Shown: positions 36,901 to 44,359 of the stretch, piece after piece
Layout: the number at the start of each line of letters is the position of its first letter
How positions within the stretch are numbered: position 1 is the first letter of the stretch
NCBI GenBank assembly: GCA_963669295.1
Contig: OY769938.1
Span: forward strand, 5,332,001 to 5,396,000
DNA length: 64,000 bases
Reading direction: 5' to 3'
DNA from: G963669295 sp963669295
GTDB lineage: Bacteria; Bacteroidota; Bacteroidia; Flavobacteriales_D; CALLUQ01
Program-made: the position numbers and the translations under genes
Notes under the pieces: model-generated
The model's database searches: none
Told to the model about the DNA's origin: nothing
What the model saw: the letters and a program-made list of their open reading frames with translations, nothing else

Positions 36901-38165
36901 TCCTGTGTGTTTTTATCAGCATCATTGCCATCGCCCGAGGTATCTTGTTCTGTTACCGTTTGATCTTGTGGCATCTCAGGCTTATTGAACTGCGCCTGAA
37001 CAACATCACCAGATGCACCTTGTTGTATGGTATGGGTTAACTCATGTGCCAGGAGGTTTTTGCCTGCACTACTACTGTCATCAAACTGACCGGAATTGAA
37101 ATAGATATCACTTTCATTGGTGAAGGCCCTGGAATTAATTTCCTGGTTCATGCTTTGAGAAGTGCTGTCGGTATGAATACGAACGTTACTGAAGTCTCTA
37201 CCCCCAAATCGGGATTCCATTTCCGACTGCGTATTTTTGGGGAGTGGATCACCACTTCCCTTGGTACTGCTCAAGGTAGACTCAAAGCTCGAACTGGCTT
37301 GTGCCCCTCCTTCACCTTTTAATTGTACTTTCTTACGGTCTTTCGTAAGATTTTTTAAGCTTTTCTTATTCTCTGCTTTTGTTTTTGGCTCCTCTTTCTT
37401 CTTGGTCTGGATGAATTTTGCATTCACCATGTCGTTGGGCAGGTCTTTATCTTCATCATAAAGTACCGTTTGTACCTTATCCTCCTCGGGCATGGTTTGA
37501 AGAAACGACTTGGTACTCACTTGTGTTTCTTCTTCTGGCATGGTTTGAAGAAACGATTTGGTACTTACCTGTGTTTCTTCCTCGGGCATGGTTTGAAGAA
37601 ACGACTTGGTGGCTACTGTTTCTTCCTCTACAGAAGTATAGGGCGTAGGAACAGTAGTGGTTTCTAATGAAAATTTGGAAGACTGCTCTCCGCCAGGTGC
37701 TTCCAAACTTCCTGCTTCTATTGGGTTAACTGGTGCTGCTTCCTTTGGTTTTTCTTCCTCTTCTTCCCGCTGTATTCCGTTAAATTTACCTTGCACATTT
37801 TCATCATCAGTGGATGCTGGTGGGGGTGCTGCCGCCATTGGTTTCGACATTACCATGTCGGCCGTTTCATCCGCTTCTTTTTCGAACTTATCGTCGGGTT
37901 CGCCAATGTTTAGTTTGGTTTGAATGGTGGAGGTAGCTGTTCCGTTTGAAACATTACTTGCTTCGAGGGTTCCAGAAGCAGTGCCTCCATCAAATGCGCC
38001 ACCGTTCATCTGACTTGCTATAGAAGATACCCAGGTATCAGGATGTGGGGTAGAAACTTGTTCTTTGGCTTGAACGGTTTCCTCCTCCATCGCATTCATT
38101 TGAATGGTAGAGTGTGCCTGATTACTGGCAGATTTCTTGTGTATTTTAGTGGCAAATGAGGACAA
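33960..38165 (-). CDS. DUF4157 eCIS cargo protein with C-terminal HNH-type nuclease
   Basis: The product has 1401 residues. The N-terminus (~1-130) is low-complexity with a TKLNIGEPDDKFEKEADETA block shared with the neighbour cargo. Three 16-residue TKSFLQTMPEEETQVS repeats lie near 185-235. The DUF4157 metallopeptidase-like motif HELTHTIQQG is at 374-383. A long acidic coiled-coil region follows, then hydrophobic segments at about 1058-1132 that could insert in a membrane. The C-terminus carries LEADHIVSMDK with His1308 and a downstream NFVGLSKSANASKG block, as in HNH/endonuclease VII-type toxins. DUF4157 proteins are eCIS cargo or cargo-processing factors. A SUKH-like gene follows two bases later. 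Confidence 0.85.
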   Translation of the reverse strand: MSSFATKIHKKSASNQAHSTIQMNAMEEETVQAKEQVSTPHPDTWVSSIASQMNGGAFDGGTASGTLEASNVSNGTATSTIQTKLNIGEPDDKFEKEADETADMVMSKPMAAAPPPASTDDENVQGKFNGIQREEEEEKPKEAAPVNPIEAGSLEAPGGEQSSKFSLETTTVPTPYTSVEEETVATKSFLQTMPEEETQVSTKSFLQTMPEEETQVSTKSFLQTMPEEDKVQTVLYDEDKDLPNDMVNAKFIQTKKKEEPKTKAENKKSLKNLTKDRKKVQLKGEGGAQASSSFESTLSSTKGSGDPLPKNTQSEMESRFGGRDFSNVRIHTDSTSQSMNQEINSRAFTNESDIYFNSGQFDDSSSAGKNLLAHELTHTIQQGASGDVVQAQFNKPEMPQDQTVTEQDTSGDGNDADKNTQDRIHEDVDQDDIDDAMSKPLDKKGAQDRSLSEAQEGQGELVDEGAVDPVHDRPGDQKENVETSKKNIQEGVNEEGEVEEGEEKEEEQPFFNLMEADATRVEIMNYNLMAEAVPFPKEPDPVEPPEMKRGKDEKGDWVPMNPENDMKLFHLANYAQAFREIGYEMQIEAYETEVESYRASASAGEIQERIDTAEAYEIGVGIRIGEWQDYSDGKLRPALHVAEEKTAWTEEEANKLGDKAEDQFDDAESLVGGAEEQSKEVEEETEEEPDAQNESKDIEDSANETEEGATSIFDSFKLAGERADQQVLDAQQAKLDNEETHGKADQIDTDLESGRAILTEMRAQNLASQEQLDAESHTPAEMLKASSKSAESGDELIKATEIVESEIHKTQKEYYSEMATVPSRERAEKENAKDADKDPEEEPDPEAMDLPDFSEEEKLAFQFAAMSEEDQDALLSEMTEDEIAQLQMTFEDLEAQQIAAEEAEKAKAEQDARAGSMAHIDEDTSRVIINLNAEKSSDEEEAEALAKDPRVNYIGVVENNRAMKLQRPLKIINQNYIHISKYDKERLHNKMKWQMYWHKMTSIKMVDVQDMFLEMFSLTSIKEGLLSDVSQILTGYVNLFNVEAWKKDPLGNLLQSGADISEGLTNLFVKGIITAGIVWALCALFIALTWGVAAVSNMPIMIWLKSVMATLGTWAMWTGGFALAFNFLLGLKHTSEAGAAKDSEDTLKAGTQAQSDIDGMMTGLNGIGVGKFAINPSAAIGSMLNTGRSFLLLVTKPGKWATNMIAKVAQTGKALGGMTLNATKLMLKGVKMLYSGGVKGIRSMIKKIKKFFKKRTPGERKISQDLYNKLRKKTPNKRIRDKVNQGKKPPYPDPALPGKKVTGRLEADHIVSMDKISRMKNFNKLTFEQQVQILNFEENFVGLSKSANASKGAKSFAEWTTYIKEGITVNPAFRMKMMQLEVQLEGKIQNMINTMAKSNKF
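37482..37625 (-). repeat. Three-copy 48-bp tandem repeat inside the effector gene
   Basis: Three nearly identical 48-base units (starts of the CATGGTTTGAAGAAACGA block at 37491, 37539 and 37587) encode TKSFLQTMPEEETQVS-type repeats. Differences between the copies are mostly silent. Copy number could vary between strains. Confidence 0.88.
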
Positions 38166-38245
38166 ACCAAGCTGGGTTAAACAGTGTGTTTAGTGGTAGT
38201 TATTTTGAATAAATTGACAAAAACTAATAAAGCTGGGTGGGGCGG

Positions 38246-38758
38246 CTATTCATCAAATTTTTTGGCGAACTCTGTGCTATCCATATAATAGGTATCGTAG
38301 GCAAAAGCACCTTGTTCATCATAATGCTCCCTTTTAGCAATTTTGCCATCGCTGTAATACGATTTCGTTTTTAAATTGCCATTGTCGTACCACCGAAACC
38401 CAATGTCATAAAGTTCACCATCAAGTCGTTTGGTAGAATCGCTCATTACTCCATTATCATGGTAATTGTAAAAGGTGGTAACGCCAGAAGCATAGTCAAG
38501 TTCTTTCGAAACCCGTAAGGTGTCGAACATCAAATAATGCTTTTTTGTAACAGGGGTTTCCGATTGATCGTAGAAGGTTTCACTTCTTAATTCACCAGAA
38601 GGGTCGAAAAGAATTTCTACTTTATACTCCCCTCGAATTTCTACTGTTGGTGCAGCCATTTCCATTTCATCTGTCATTTGCGGAGTATTTTCACAAGCGA
38701 TCAAACACCCCAGGATTAAAAAACCAATACAATACTTCTTTGTTTTCTTTTGTAGCAT
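38246..38758 (-). CDS. MORN-variant lipoprotein between two eCIS cargo genes
   Basis: The product has 170 residues. A lipobox ends at Cys22 (GCLIAC). The mature part has four or five YwqK/MORN-variant repeats: SGELRSETFYDQ, ASGVTTFYNYHDNGVMSD, GFRWYDNGNLKTKSYYSDG and AKREHYDEQGAF. It overlaps the end of the 818-residue cargo gene by one base (TAATG), so the two are translationally coupled. A periplasmic immunity protein for that cargo would fit the position, but there is no direct evidence. Its relative without lipobox is at 4783. Confidence 0.72.
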   Translation of the reverse strand: MLQKKTKKYCIGFLILGCLIACENTPQMTDEMEMAAPTVEIRGEYKVEILFDPSGELRSETFYDQSETPVTKKHYLMFDTLRVSKELDYASGVTTFYNYHDNGVMSDSTKRLDGELYDIGFRWYDNGNLKTKSYYSDGKIAKREHYDEQGAFAYDTYYMDSTEFAKKFDE

Positions 38759-41214
38759 TAGCCTAACTTCTTTGGTATCGGTAAGGTCATGTCATCACCT
38801 ATACTAACTGCACTATGGAAGTTACGATCTTTTTGGTAGTAAAACCAATGTTGGAGCACATTCCTTGCCCCTGCTACATTGTCGCTATATTTCTCAAACT
38901 TATTGTTGGCATTCATATCGGCAAACGACCTACCACCATGTCCGTTGCCAATGGGGTAATACCAAATTCGTTTAGGAACATTCATTTTGTGAATAGGAAT
39001 ATATCCCATGCCCAAGCCCGGGTCAGTTCCCAAATACATTTCATTGAACTTCTTATTCAATCGACCATCCACACCAGTATTATTAAACGATGCCCATCTA
39101 AAGATGGGTTTACTCATGCCTCCACCGAAAAAGATTTCTAACCTTGCCTGATCAATGCCCAATCCATCTTTCTTGCCTTGTTTGGTCATTGCGCTAACAT
39201 AAGCTTCAAACAATCCTATTTGAAATTTCGTGTAATCATTTGAAGCCAGTGTCGTTAGATAAATTTGCTCTCTGGCATCATCTTGCAAATGCTGGAAACT
39301 GTTTTTTTCTTCTTCCAGTCGATCTGACAATGTGAGTCTTGTACTGTGATCACCCGCTCTGTTGATTTCCTGTTGGGTAGCATCTATCTTATCTTGAAGT
39401 TCCTTGTAGTCTTTCCCATACGTCGATGATGTTTCAGTGACTTTATCATCAAAAGCCGTTCTCCAGGCTTCAAACATGTTTCTTTCACTGTTGAACAGGT
39501 CAAATTTCCAATCGTAATTGCCCTTCTCCGTAATTCCTTTAATGTTTTTTGCAATGAGCTTTCCAAAATCATAGATGACCTTGATGTACTTGCCATAAAC
39601 GGGGATGTTTCCTAACCCATGTTTAACAATTACATCCACTAAGCCTTCCCCAAATGCTTGCGAGTCAAACCCTTCATCGTTTTCATTATGCGTAATAAAA
39701 TCAGATAAGTTATCCATAGCATTGTTCATGGCAGCTGCCCTATTTTGCACATAGTCAATCAGGTCGCCTTCCATGTCTTCAGGAGTGTATGGTGTGCCAT
39801 AGAATCCATCCAATTCTTTATAGTAAGTAATATCAACCTCTTTGAGTTGCTCTTGAGGAACGGGCATTAATACCGTTTTCCCTACTTCATCAGGGGTGAG
39901 CGTAAAAGGAATTTCAGGGTTAATGTCCATGAACCTTCCCAGTACCACTTGTTGTTGTGTGTTCGAAAGTTCATAGTTGAAGGTTTCCTTGTAATAGTGC
40001 TCAATCATCTTCCAGGTAACGTCAAACCCAGCAGGTATTTTATACAACTCTACCCCTTTTGGTGCCAATCCTCCACCTTCATTATCTTTTACCTTGTCTT
40101 GGTCATTGGGTTCAAACATGATCAAACTCATCCCATCTTCCCCTCTAAACTTAGTAAGGTCTTTGGTAGCAGGGTCAATTTTATTCGCCCTGATCACCAT
40201 CTCCATTAATATACGCCGGCTTTCTTCTTCCAGGTTAGCATAGTTCAAATTAATTACTTGATCTAGCGTTAAATTGCCCACCTCTGTGGTATATATTTCC
40301 CGAATGCCCTTGTACTTATCCCTTACTTTTCGAATTCTTTTTGCATCCTTATCCTTCTTATCCTGTTTTTGGACTGAATCTGATGCAGCCCCTTGCTGTA
40401 CCGTATGCGTTAACTCATGAGCGATAAGGTGCTTTCCGGAGTCGGTATTTGGGTTGAACTCTCCTTCGTTGAAAAACACATCATTGCCATGCGCAAAGGC
40501 TCTGGAGCCTATTTCTTCATTCAATTGAGCTGCAGTGCCATCTGTATGAATGTTAACCCCACTAAAATCTTTTCCCATCTTCTGTCCCATTTCTGCCTGA
40601 GTAGCATCGGGCAAAGCACTTCCCCCTCCTTTTGCACTATTCATGGTAGAAGCGAAAGAAGGTGAAGCCGTTGCAGTACCATTTCCTTCTCGCTGTACCG
40701 AAAGTTTTTGTTGCAATTCATCTTCCGACATTTGTACTTCTTCTTGTTCTTTAGCTTGTACATCTTCGTCTTCCATTTTTTGAACTTCTTCTTGCTCTCC
40801 CCCCATGCGTTGAACACTTCCGTTTGCCATTTTGGCATTAAGCATGTCGTTTCGCTCGTCTTTTTCTTCATTAAAGATCACCCGCTGTACCTTTGGAGCT
40901 ACAGAATCCTCTGTTTCTCGATCATCACTCAGTTTGCCTTGTACTTCTTCTTCGGTTTGCGTTTGAGCAGTATTCGCAGCACTGCCTGAAGCAACCACCT
41001 GATCCGCTACATTATCTGCTTCTTTTTCTTGAGGGTCGTTTGGCGAACCGATTTCCAATTTGGTTTGCACACCTTCTCCGCCAGATGTACTGTTGACCAT
41101 ATCACCCATCTCATTCACCCAGGCATCAGGGTGTCCCCCTGTGCCTTTTCCCTGATCCTGTGTGCCAGTTTTTGGTTGTTGTTGATTCTTGCCAGCCGTT
41201 GATAAAAAACCCAT
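38758..41214 (-). CDS. DUF4157 eCIS cargo protein, 818 residues
   Basis: The N-terminus (~1-230) is low-complexity and contains TKLEIGSPNDPQEKEADN and NDMLNAKM blocks that match the HNH cargo protein. The DUF4157 motif HELTHTVQQG is at 266-275, with the preceding GVNIHTDGTAAQLNEEI and RAFAHGNDVFFNEGEF signature that is standard in this family. The remaining ~540 residues are mostly helical with a hydrophobic-poor, Asp/Asn-rich end (GYIPIHKMNVPKRIWYYPIG, GNGHGGRSFADMN). No known toxin domain is recognised there. It lies 36 bases after the AAA+ gene and is followed by the lipoprotein gene. Confidence 0.82.
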   Translation of the reverse strand: MGFLSTAGKNQQQPKTGTQDQGKGTGGHPDAWVNEMGDMVNSTSGGEGVQTKLEIGSPNDPQEKEADNVADQVVASGSAANTAQTQTEEEVQGKLSDDRETEDSVAPKVQRVIFNEEKDERNDMLNAKMANGSVQRMGGEQEEVQKMEDEDVQAKEQEEVQMSEDELQQKLSVQREGNGTATASPSFASTMNSAKGGGSALPDATQAEMGQKMGKDFSGVNIHTDGTAAQLNEEIGSRAFAHGNDVFFNEGEFNPNTDSGKHLIAHELTHTVQQGAASDSVQKQDKKDKDAKRIRKVRDKYKGIREIYTTEVGNLTLDQVINLNYANLEEESRRILMEMVIRANKIDPATKDLTKFRGEDGMSLIMFEPNDQDKVKDNEGGGLAPKGVELYKIPAGFDVTWKMIEHYYKETFNYELSNTQQQVVLGRFMDINPEIPFTLTPDEVGKTVLMPVPQEQLKEVDITYYKELDGFYGTPYTPEDMEGDLIDYVQNRAAAMNNAMDNLSDFITHNENDEGFDSQAFGEGLVDVIVKHGLGNIPVYGKYIKVIYDFGKLIAKNIKGITEKGNYDWKFDLFNSERNMFEAWRTAFDDKVTETSSTYGKDYKELQDKIDATQQEINRAGDHSTRLTLSDRLEEEKNSFQHLQDDAREQIYLTTLASNDYTKFQIGLFEAYVSAMTKQGKKDGLGIDQARLEIFFGGGMSKPIFRWASFNNTGVDGRLNKKFNEMYLGTDPGLGMGYIPIHKMNVPKRIWYYPIGNGHGGRSFADMNANNKFEKYSDNVAGARNVLQHWFYYQKDRNFHSAVSIGDDMTLPIPKKLG

Positions 41215-41250
41215 GAGTTTGCTGTATTAAATTTTTAACTATTCTGTCTC

Positions 41251-42645
41251 TTAAATTAACTTGCCATCCTTGGAAAATTCTCGTTTGATGCCCTCATATA
41301 AACTTTTGCTCGTTATGATATTTGTTCCATTCTTTGCAGCCACCAATGCGCAGTAACGTACCACATTCATAATGGCTCCACCTGTTATTTCAAATTCTTT
41401 TGCAACACTTCGCAGGTTCAGCGAAGGTTCTAATTCACAAGCTTCTGGAAATGCAGTTTCCCATAATCGAACGCGTTCAGGTACGCGAGGTCTGGCAAAA
41501 TGAATCATGGTTTGAAATCGTCTGGTAAAAGCTTCATCCAAATTACTTTTCAAATTCGTCGCTAAAATGCTCAGCCCCGCAAAGTCTTCAATGCGCTGCA
41601 ATAAGTAAGATACCTCCTGATTGGCATATCGATCGTGAGCATCATTTACTTTTGTTCGTTTGCCAAAGAGGGCATCGGCCTCGTCAAAAAACAATATCCA
41701 ATTCTTGTTCTCTGCCTGATCAAATATCTTGGAGAGATTTTTTTCCGTTTCTCCAATATACTTAGACACTACCATCGATAGGTCTATTCGATATACAGGG
41801 CGTTGAACAGCTTTTCCTAACAGGCAAGCTGTTAGTGTTTTTCCTGTTCCAGGAGGGCCATAAAACAATGAAATGTAGCCCGGCTTTAATTTTCTGTTTA
41901 ACCCCCAATGTTCCATGATATACTCCCCATACTCCAACCAGGTTTTCAACTCCTCAACCTGAGCAACGGTAGTATCTTCCAACACCAAATCATCCCATTC
42001 AAACCCTGTAGAGATGCGTTTTGCTGGAAAATCGGCTCCAAAAACAGGGTTACTGTATGAACCAATGGTGAATAAGTCGATCAACTCTCGTGTGGGTGTT
42101 AACACACCACTTAAAAAAGGATCTGTAGGGCTTTGCTTTTCGAGAGTAACATACTTTCCTATCAATGAATGTCCTCCATTAAACATATTCATCAAGCTAA
42201 ACCGGTGCTTCAAATTATCGCCACAAATCACAAACAATGCTGTTTCGGCCGTGGGTAGAAATCCATTATGAGATCCCCCTATCACACCTCCGAATTCGGA
42301 GAAAATCTTTCCGTTTTTCTCATTTTTCAAGAAAAACACATCCAATAGTCCTGGTCTGATGTAAGGAATAACCGCAAGTAGCAACACTACCCTTTCTGCA
42401 AATGAAAGTTTGTAGTAGTCGAGAAATTGTGCATAAACTGATTCTACACCATTTAGCTTTGGAGGATCTACACTAAAAAACAGTGCCTCTTTTTGTGCTG
42501 GAGTCATCTCCTCATCCACCTGGAATCTTGTTCGCATTCTTGTTGCCAACACTTCCTTAATCCAGTCCAGTTCCTGTTCAAGATGTATTGCATTATTATT
42601 TACCTTCTCATCTACCATTCTACATATATTGGGTGTTTCATCCAC
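41251..42645 (-). CDS. eCIS AAA+ ATPase (Afp15/Pvc15-like)
   Basis: The product has 464 residues. The ATPase domain has Walker A GPPGTGKT (about residues 263-270), Walker B ILFFDEAD (Asp321-Glu322), and the sensor region SILATNLKSNLDEAFTRRFQ with a paired Arg finger. The preceding ~230 residues are a family-specific N-terminal domain. In AFP/PVC-type particles this ATPase is needed for assembly or cargo loading, not for firing. The gene overlaps the tape-measure gene by 34 bases; the second Met (42618) would reduce the overlap to seven. The start is therefore uncertain. Confidence 0.92.
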   Translation of the reverse strand: MDETPNICRMVDEKVNNNAIHLEQELDWIKEVLATRMRTRFQVDEEMTPAQKEALFFSVDPPKLNGVESVYAQFLDYYKLSFAERVVLLLAVIPYIRPGLLDVFFLKNEKNGKIFSEFGGVIGGSHNGFLPTAETALFVICGDNLKHRFSLMNMFNGGHSLIGKYVTLEKQSPTDPFLSGVLTPTRELIDLFTIGSYSNPVFGADFPAKRISTGFEWDDLVLEDTTVAQVEELKTWLEYGEYIMEHWGLNRKLKPGYISLFYGPPGTGKTLTACLLGKAVQRPVYRIDLSMVVSKYIGETEKNLSKIFDQAENKNWILFFDEADALFGKRTKVNDAHDRYANQEVSYLLQRIEDFAGLSILATNLKSNLDEAFTRRFQTMIHFARPRVPERVRLWETAFPEACELEPSLNLRSVAKEFEITGGAIMNVVRYCALVAAKNGTNIITSKSLYEGIKREFSKDGKLI

Positions 42646-44351
42646 TGAAGGCTTACAATGCTGAAGCTCCAGGGCAACTTATCAAGTAAAATATCTATGG
42701 TGGAATCTTCTACACGCAGTAGCCACGATTCCTGGTCTTTGCTGAGCAATCCTTCACGTTGTAAAAACGATTGTTGTAAGGCAATGGGTGAAGCTTTTCC
42801 CAACCCTCCCCAGTGGTCGATGACCGTTTGCATCATATTGTCAGCTTCTTCTTTTTCGGCTGCCGTCATCTGAATTCCTTCTTCTATCGGGTCTTCCACA
42901 TCGAGGCCACAAAGCAATTTATTGAGCGACAAATCGTATTCGGGAGCTGCTGTGTTACCCGTAGCAATGTATTGCAACAGGTGTACGGCCCTATGTTGTG
43001 CTGCTTCGCTCACAAATGCACCATCTTTTACCAACTCCAGGTGCTTGAAGTAGAAAGGAATGTAATTCCATAGCAATACCAGCCCAGCATTTTTCACATA
43101 GGTTTCGTCAACCGATTTCAGCTTGAATTCGGATTGTAATCGCTTGCGTATTTCTAAATGTTCTTTGGCTGCTTCTTGCGCCGTCTGCTCAGGGTGTTCA
43201 ACAGAAGTTGTTGTATCTGTAGCTTGACTTTCTTCCGCAGTTGTTGCTTCCTTTTCTAAGGATGCCTTTTGCTCTTCCTGTTCATTTTGTGCTTCCTTTA
43301 CTTCCGAGGCAGCTTTCTTTTCGGCTTCTTGTCGTTTCTCAGCAATTTTATCTTTTAGCGAAGAGGTTGTTGTTTCTTGCTCAGTTGTTGTTTGGGGGTC
43401 ATCGGTTGCTGCCTTTTCCTTCGCTCGCACCTTCGTTGGCAATGAGGTTGTTGCTGCTGCTGCCCAGTTCTTAATGGTTTCTTGCAATGAGGGAGTAATT
43501 TGCTTCAATGCTTTTTTCGGAAGCAGCTTTACCACTTTAGCGATGGCATGAATTGCTTCACTTCTGCTCATCCCTCCCAACTGCTGTACCTCTTGCACCA
43601 ACACATTCAGCATAACTTGTTCTTGAACAATTTCTTGAGGAATTTCCACCACTTTTTGCAGCAGCATTTGCATAAATACACGTTCTACCCCAGGAGCAAT
43701 AACCTCTTGTGCCACTAACTTTTTCACAATGGTTTGCAGGCTTGTTTTTGTGACGGCATAAGTAGTGTAGTTGCCGCTTAATAGCTGTTGTTCCAATTGC
43801 CTGGTTACCCCTTCCGAAAATTGCGAGGTAATGCGCTGCATAACTGCAGCATACTTACGATGTTGGTAAAGAAACGAGCGTATTGCCTCAACCTTGGTTG
43901 TTATTTGTTTGGTAAAAACTTCTTCCAATGCAGCTGGAGTAATTTCCTTTTTCCACCAGGGCAACGTACCTGTGGTTAAAAAATGTTGCACCAACTCCAG
44001 GTCGGAAGCATCCACTGGTACGCGTTCTACCTTTACTTTACTGCCTGATTGATGTTCTGCTTCATGCACCACCTTACTCAGTTCTTCATAAATCTTCTCC
44101 TTGAGCATGGTAGTAATTTGCCTGTCCATGTTTTTTAAGTCCACCTCTCCTAAATCGAGGGTAAACTGATCAAGTCGAATAATTTCTCCTCCGGTGTTGT
44201 AGGCATTGCAAGCTTCTTCAATCATTGGGAGCATTTTTTCATAGTAAAGCTCCTTTACCCTGTCTTGCACCTGATAGGCATTCTCCCTCACATCGGTATG
44301 AATGTCGAGTACCTGACGTTTAATGATATGTGTATTTGTATTTACCTGCAT
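42612..44351 (-). CDS. eCIS tape-measure protein (CIS_TMP family)
   Basis: The product has 579 residues. The N-terminus has the family pattern: HIIKRQVLDIHTDVRENAYQ, YYEKMLPMIEEACN and IRLDQFTLDLGEVDL. A long Ala/Glu/Lys/Thr-rich coiled-coil middle (~300-400) is followed by a C-terminal domain that starts near VDETYVKNAGLVLLWNYIPFYF. Tape-measure proteins lie in the tube and set its length during assembly. The position between the fibre-slot gene and the ATPase matches the AFP order (afp14 before afp15). Spacing to the neighbours is nine bases upstream and an overlap downstream. Confidence 0.9.
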   Translation of the reverse strand: MQVNTNTHIIKRQVLDIHTDVRENAYQVQDRVKELYYEKMLPMIEEACNAYNTGGEIIRLDQFTLDLGEVDLKNMDRQITTMLKEKIYEELSKVVHEAEHQSGSKVKVERVPVDASDLELVQHFLTTGTLPWWKKEITPAALEEVFTKQITTKVEAIRSFLYQHRKYAAVMQRITSQFSEGVTRQLEQQLLSGNYTTYAVTKTSLQTIVKKLVAQEVIAPGVERVFMQMLLQKVVEIPQEIVQEQVMLNVLVQEVQQLGGMSRSEAIHAIAKVVKLLPKKALKQITPSLQETIKNWAAAATTSLPTKVRAKEKAATDDPQTTTEQETTTSSLKDKIAEKRQEAEKKAASEVKEAQNEQEEQKASLEKEATTAEESQATDTTTSVEHPEQTAQEAAKEHLEIRKRLQSEFKLKSVDETYVKNAGLVLLWNYIPFYFKHLELVKDGAFVSEAAQHRAVHLLQYIATGNTAAPEYDLSLNKLLCGLDVEDPIEEGIQMTAAEKEEADNMMQTVIDHWGGLGKASPIALQQSFLQREGLLSKDQESWLLRVEDSTIDILLDKLPWSFSIVSLQWMKHPIYVEW

Positions 44352-44359
44352 TGGTTAGA

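Noticed and set aside
36408..37040. 210-codon plus-strand frame within the DUF4157-HNH gene
   Set aside because: Antisense to a low-complexity acidic region of a recognised gene; the product is Phe/His-rich and has no signature.
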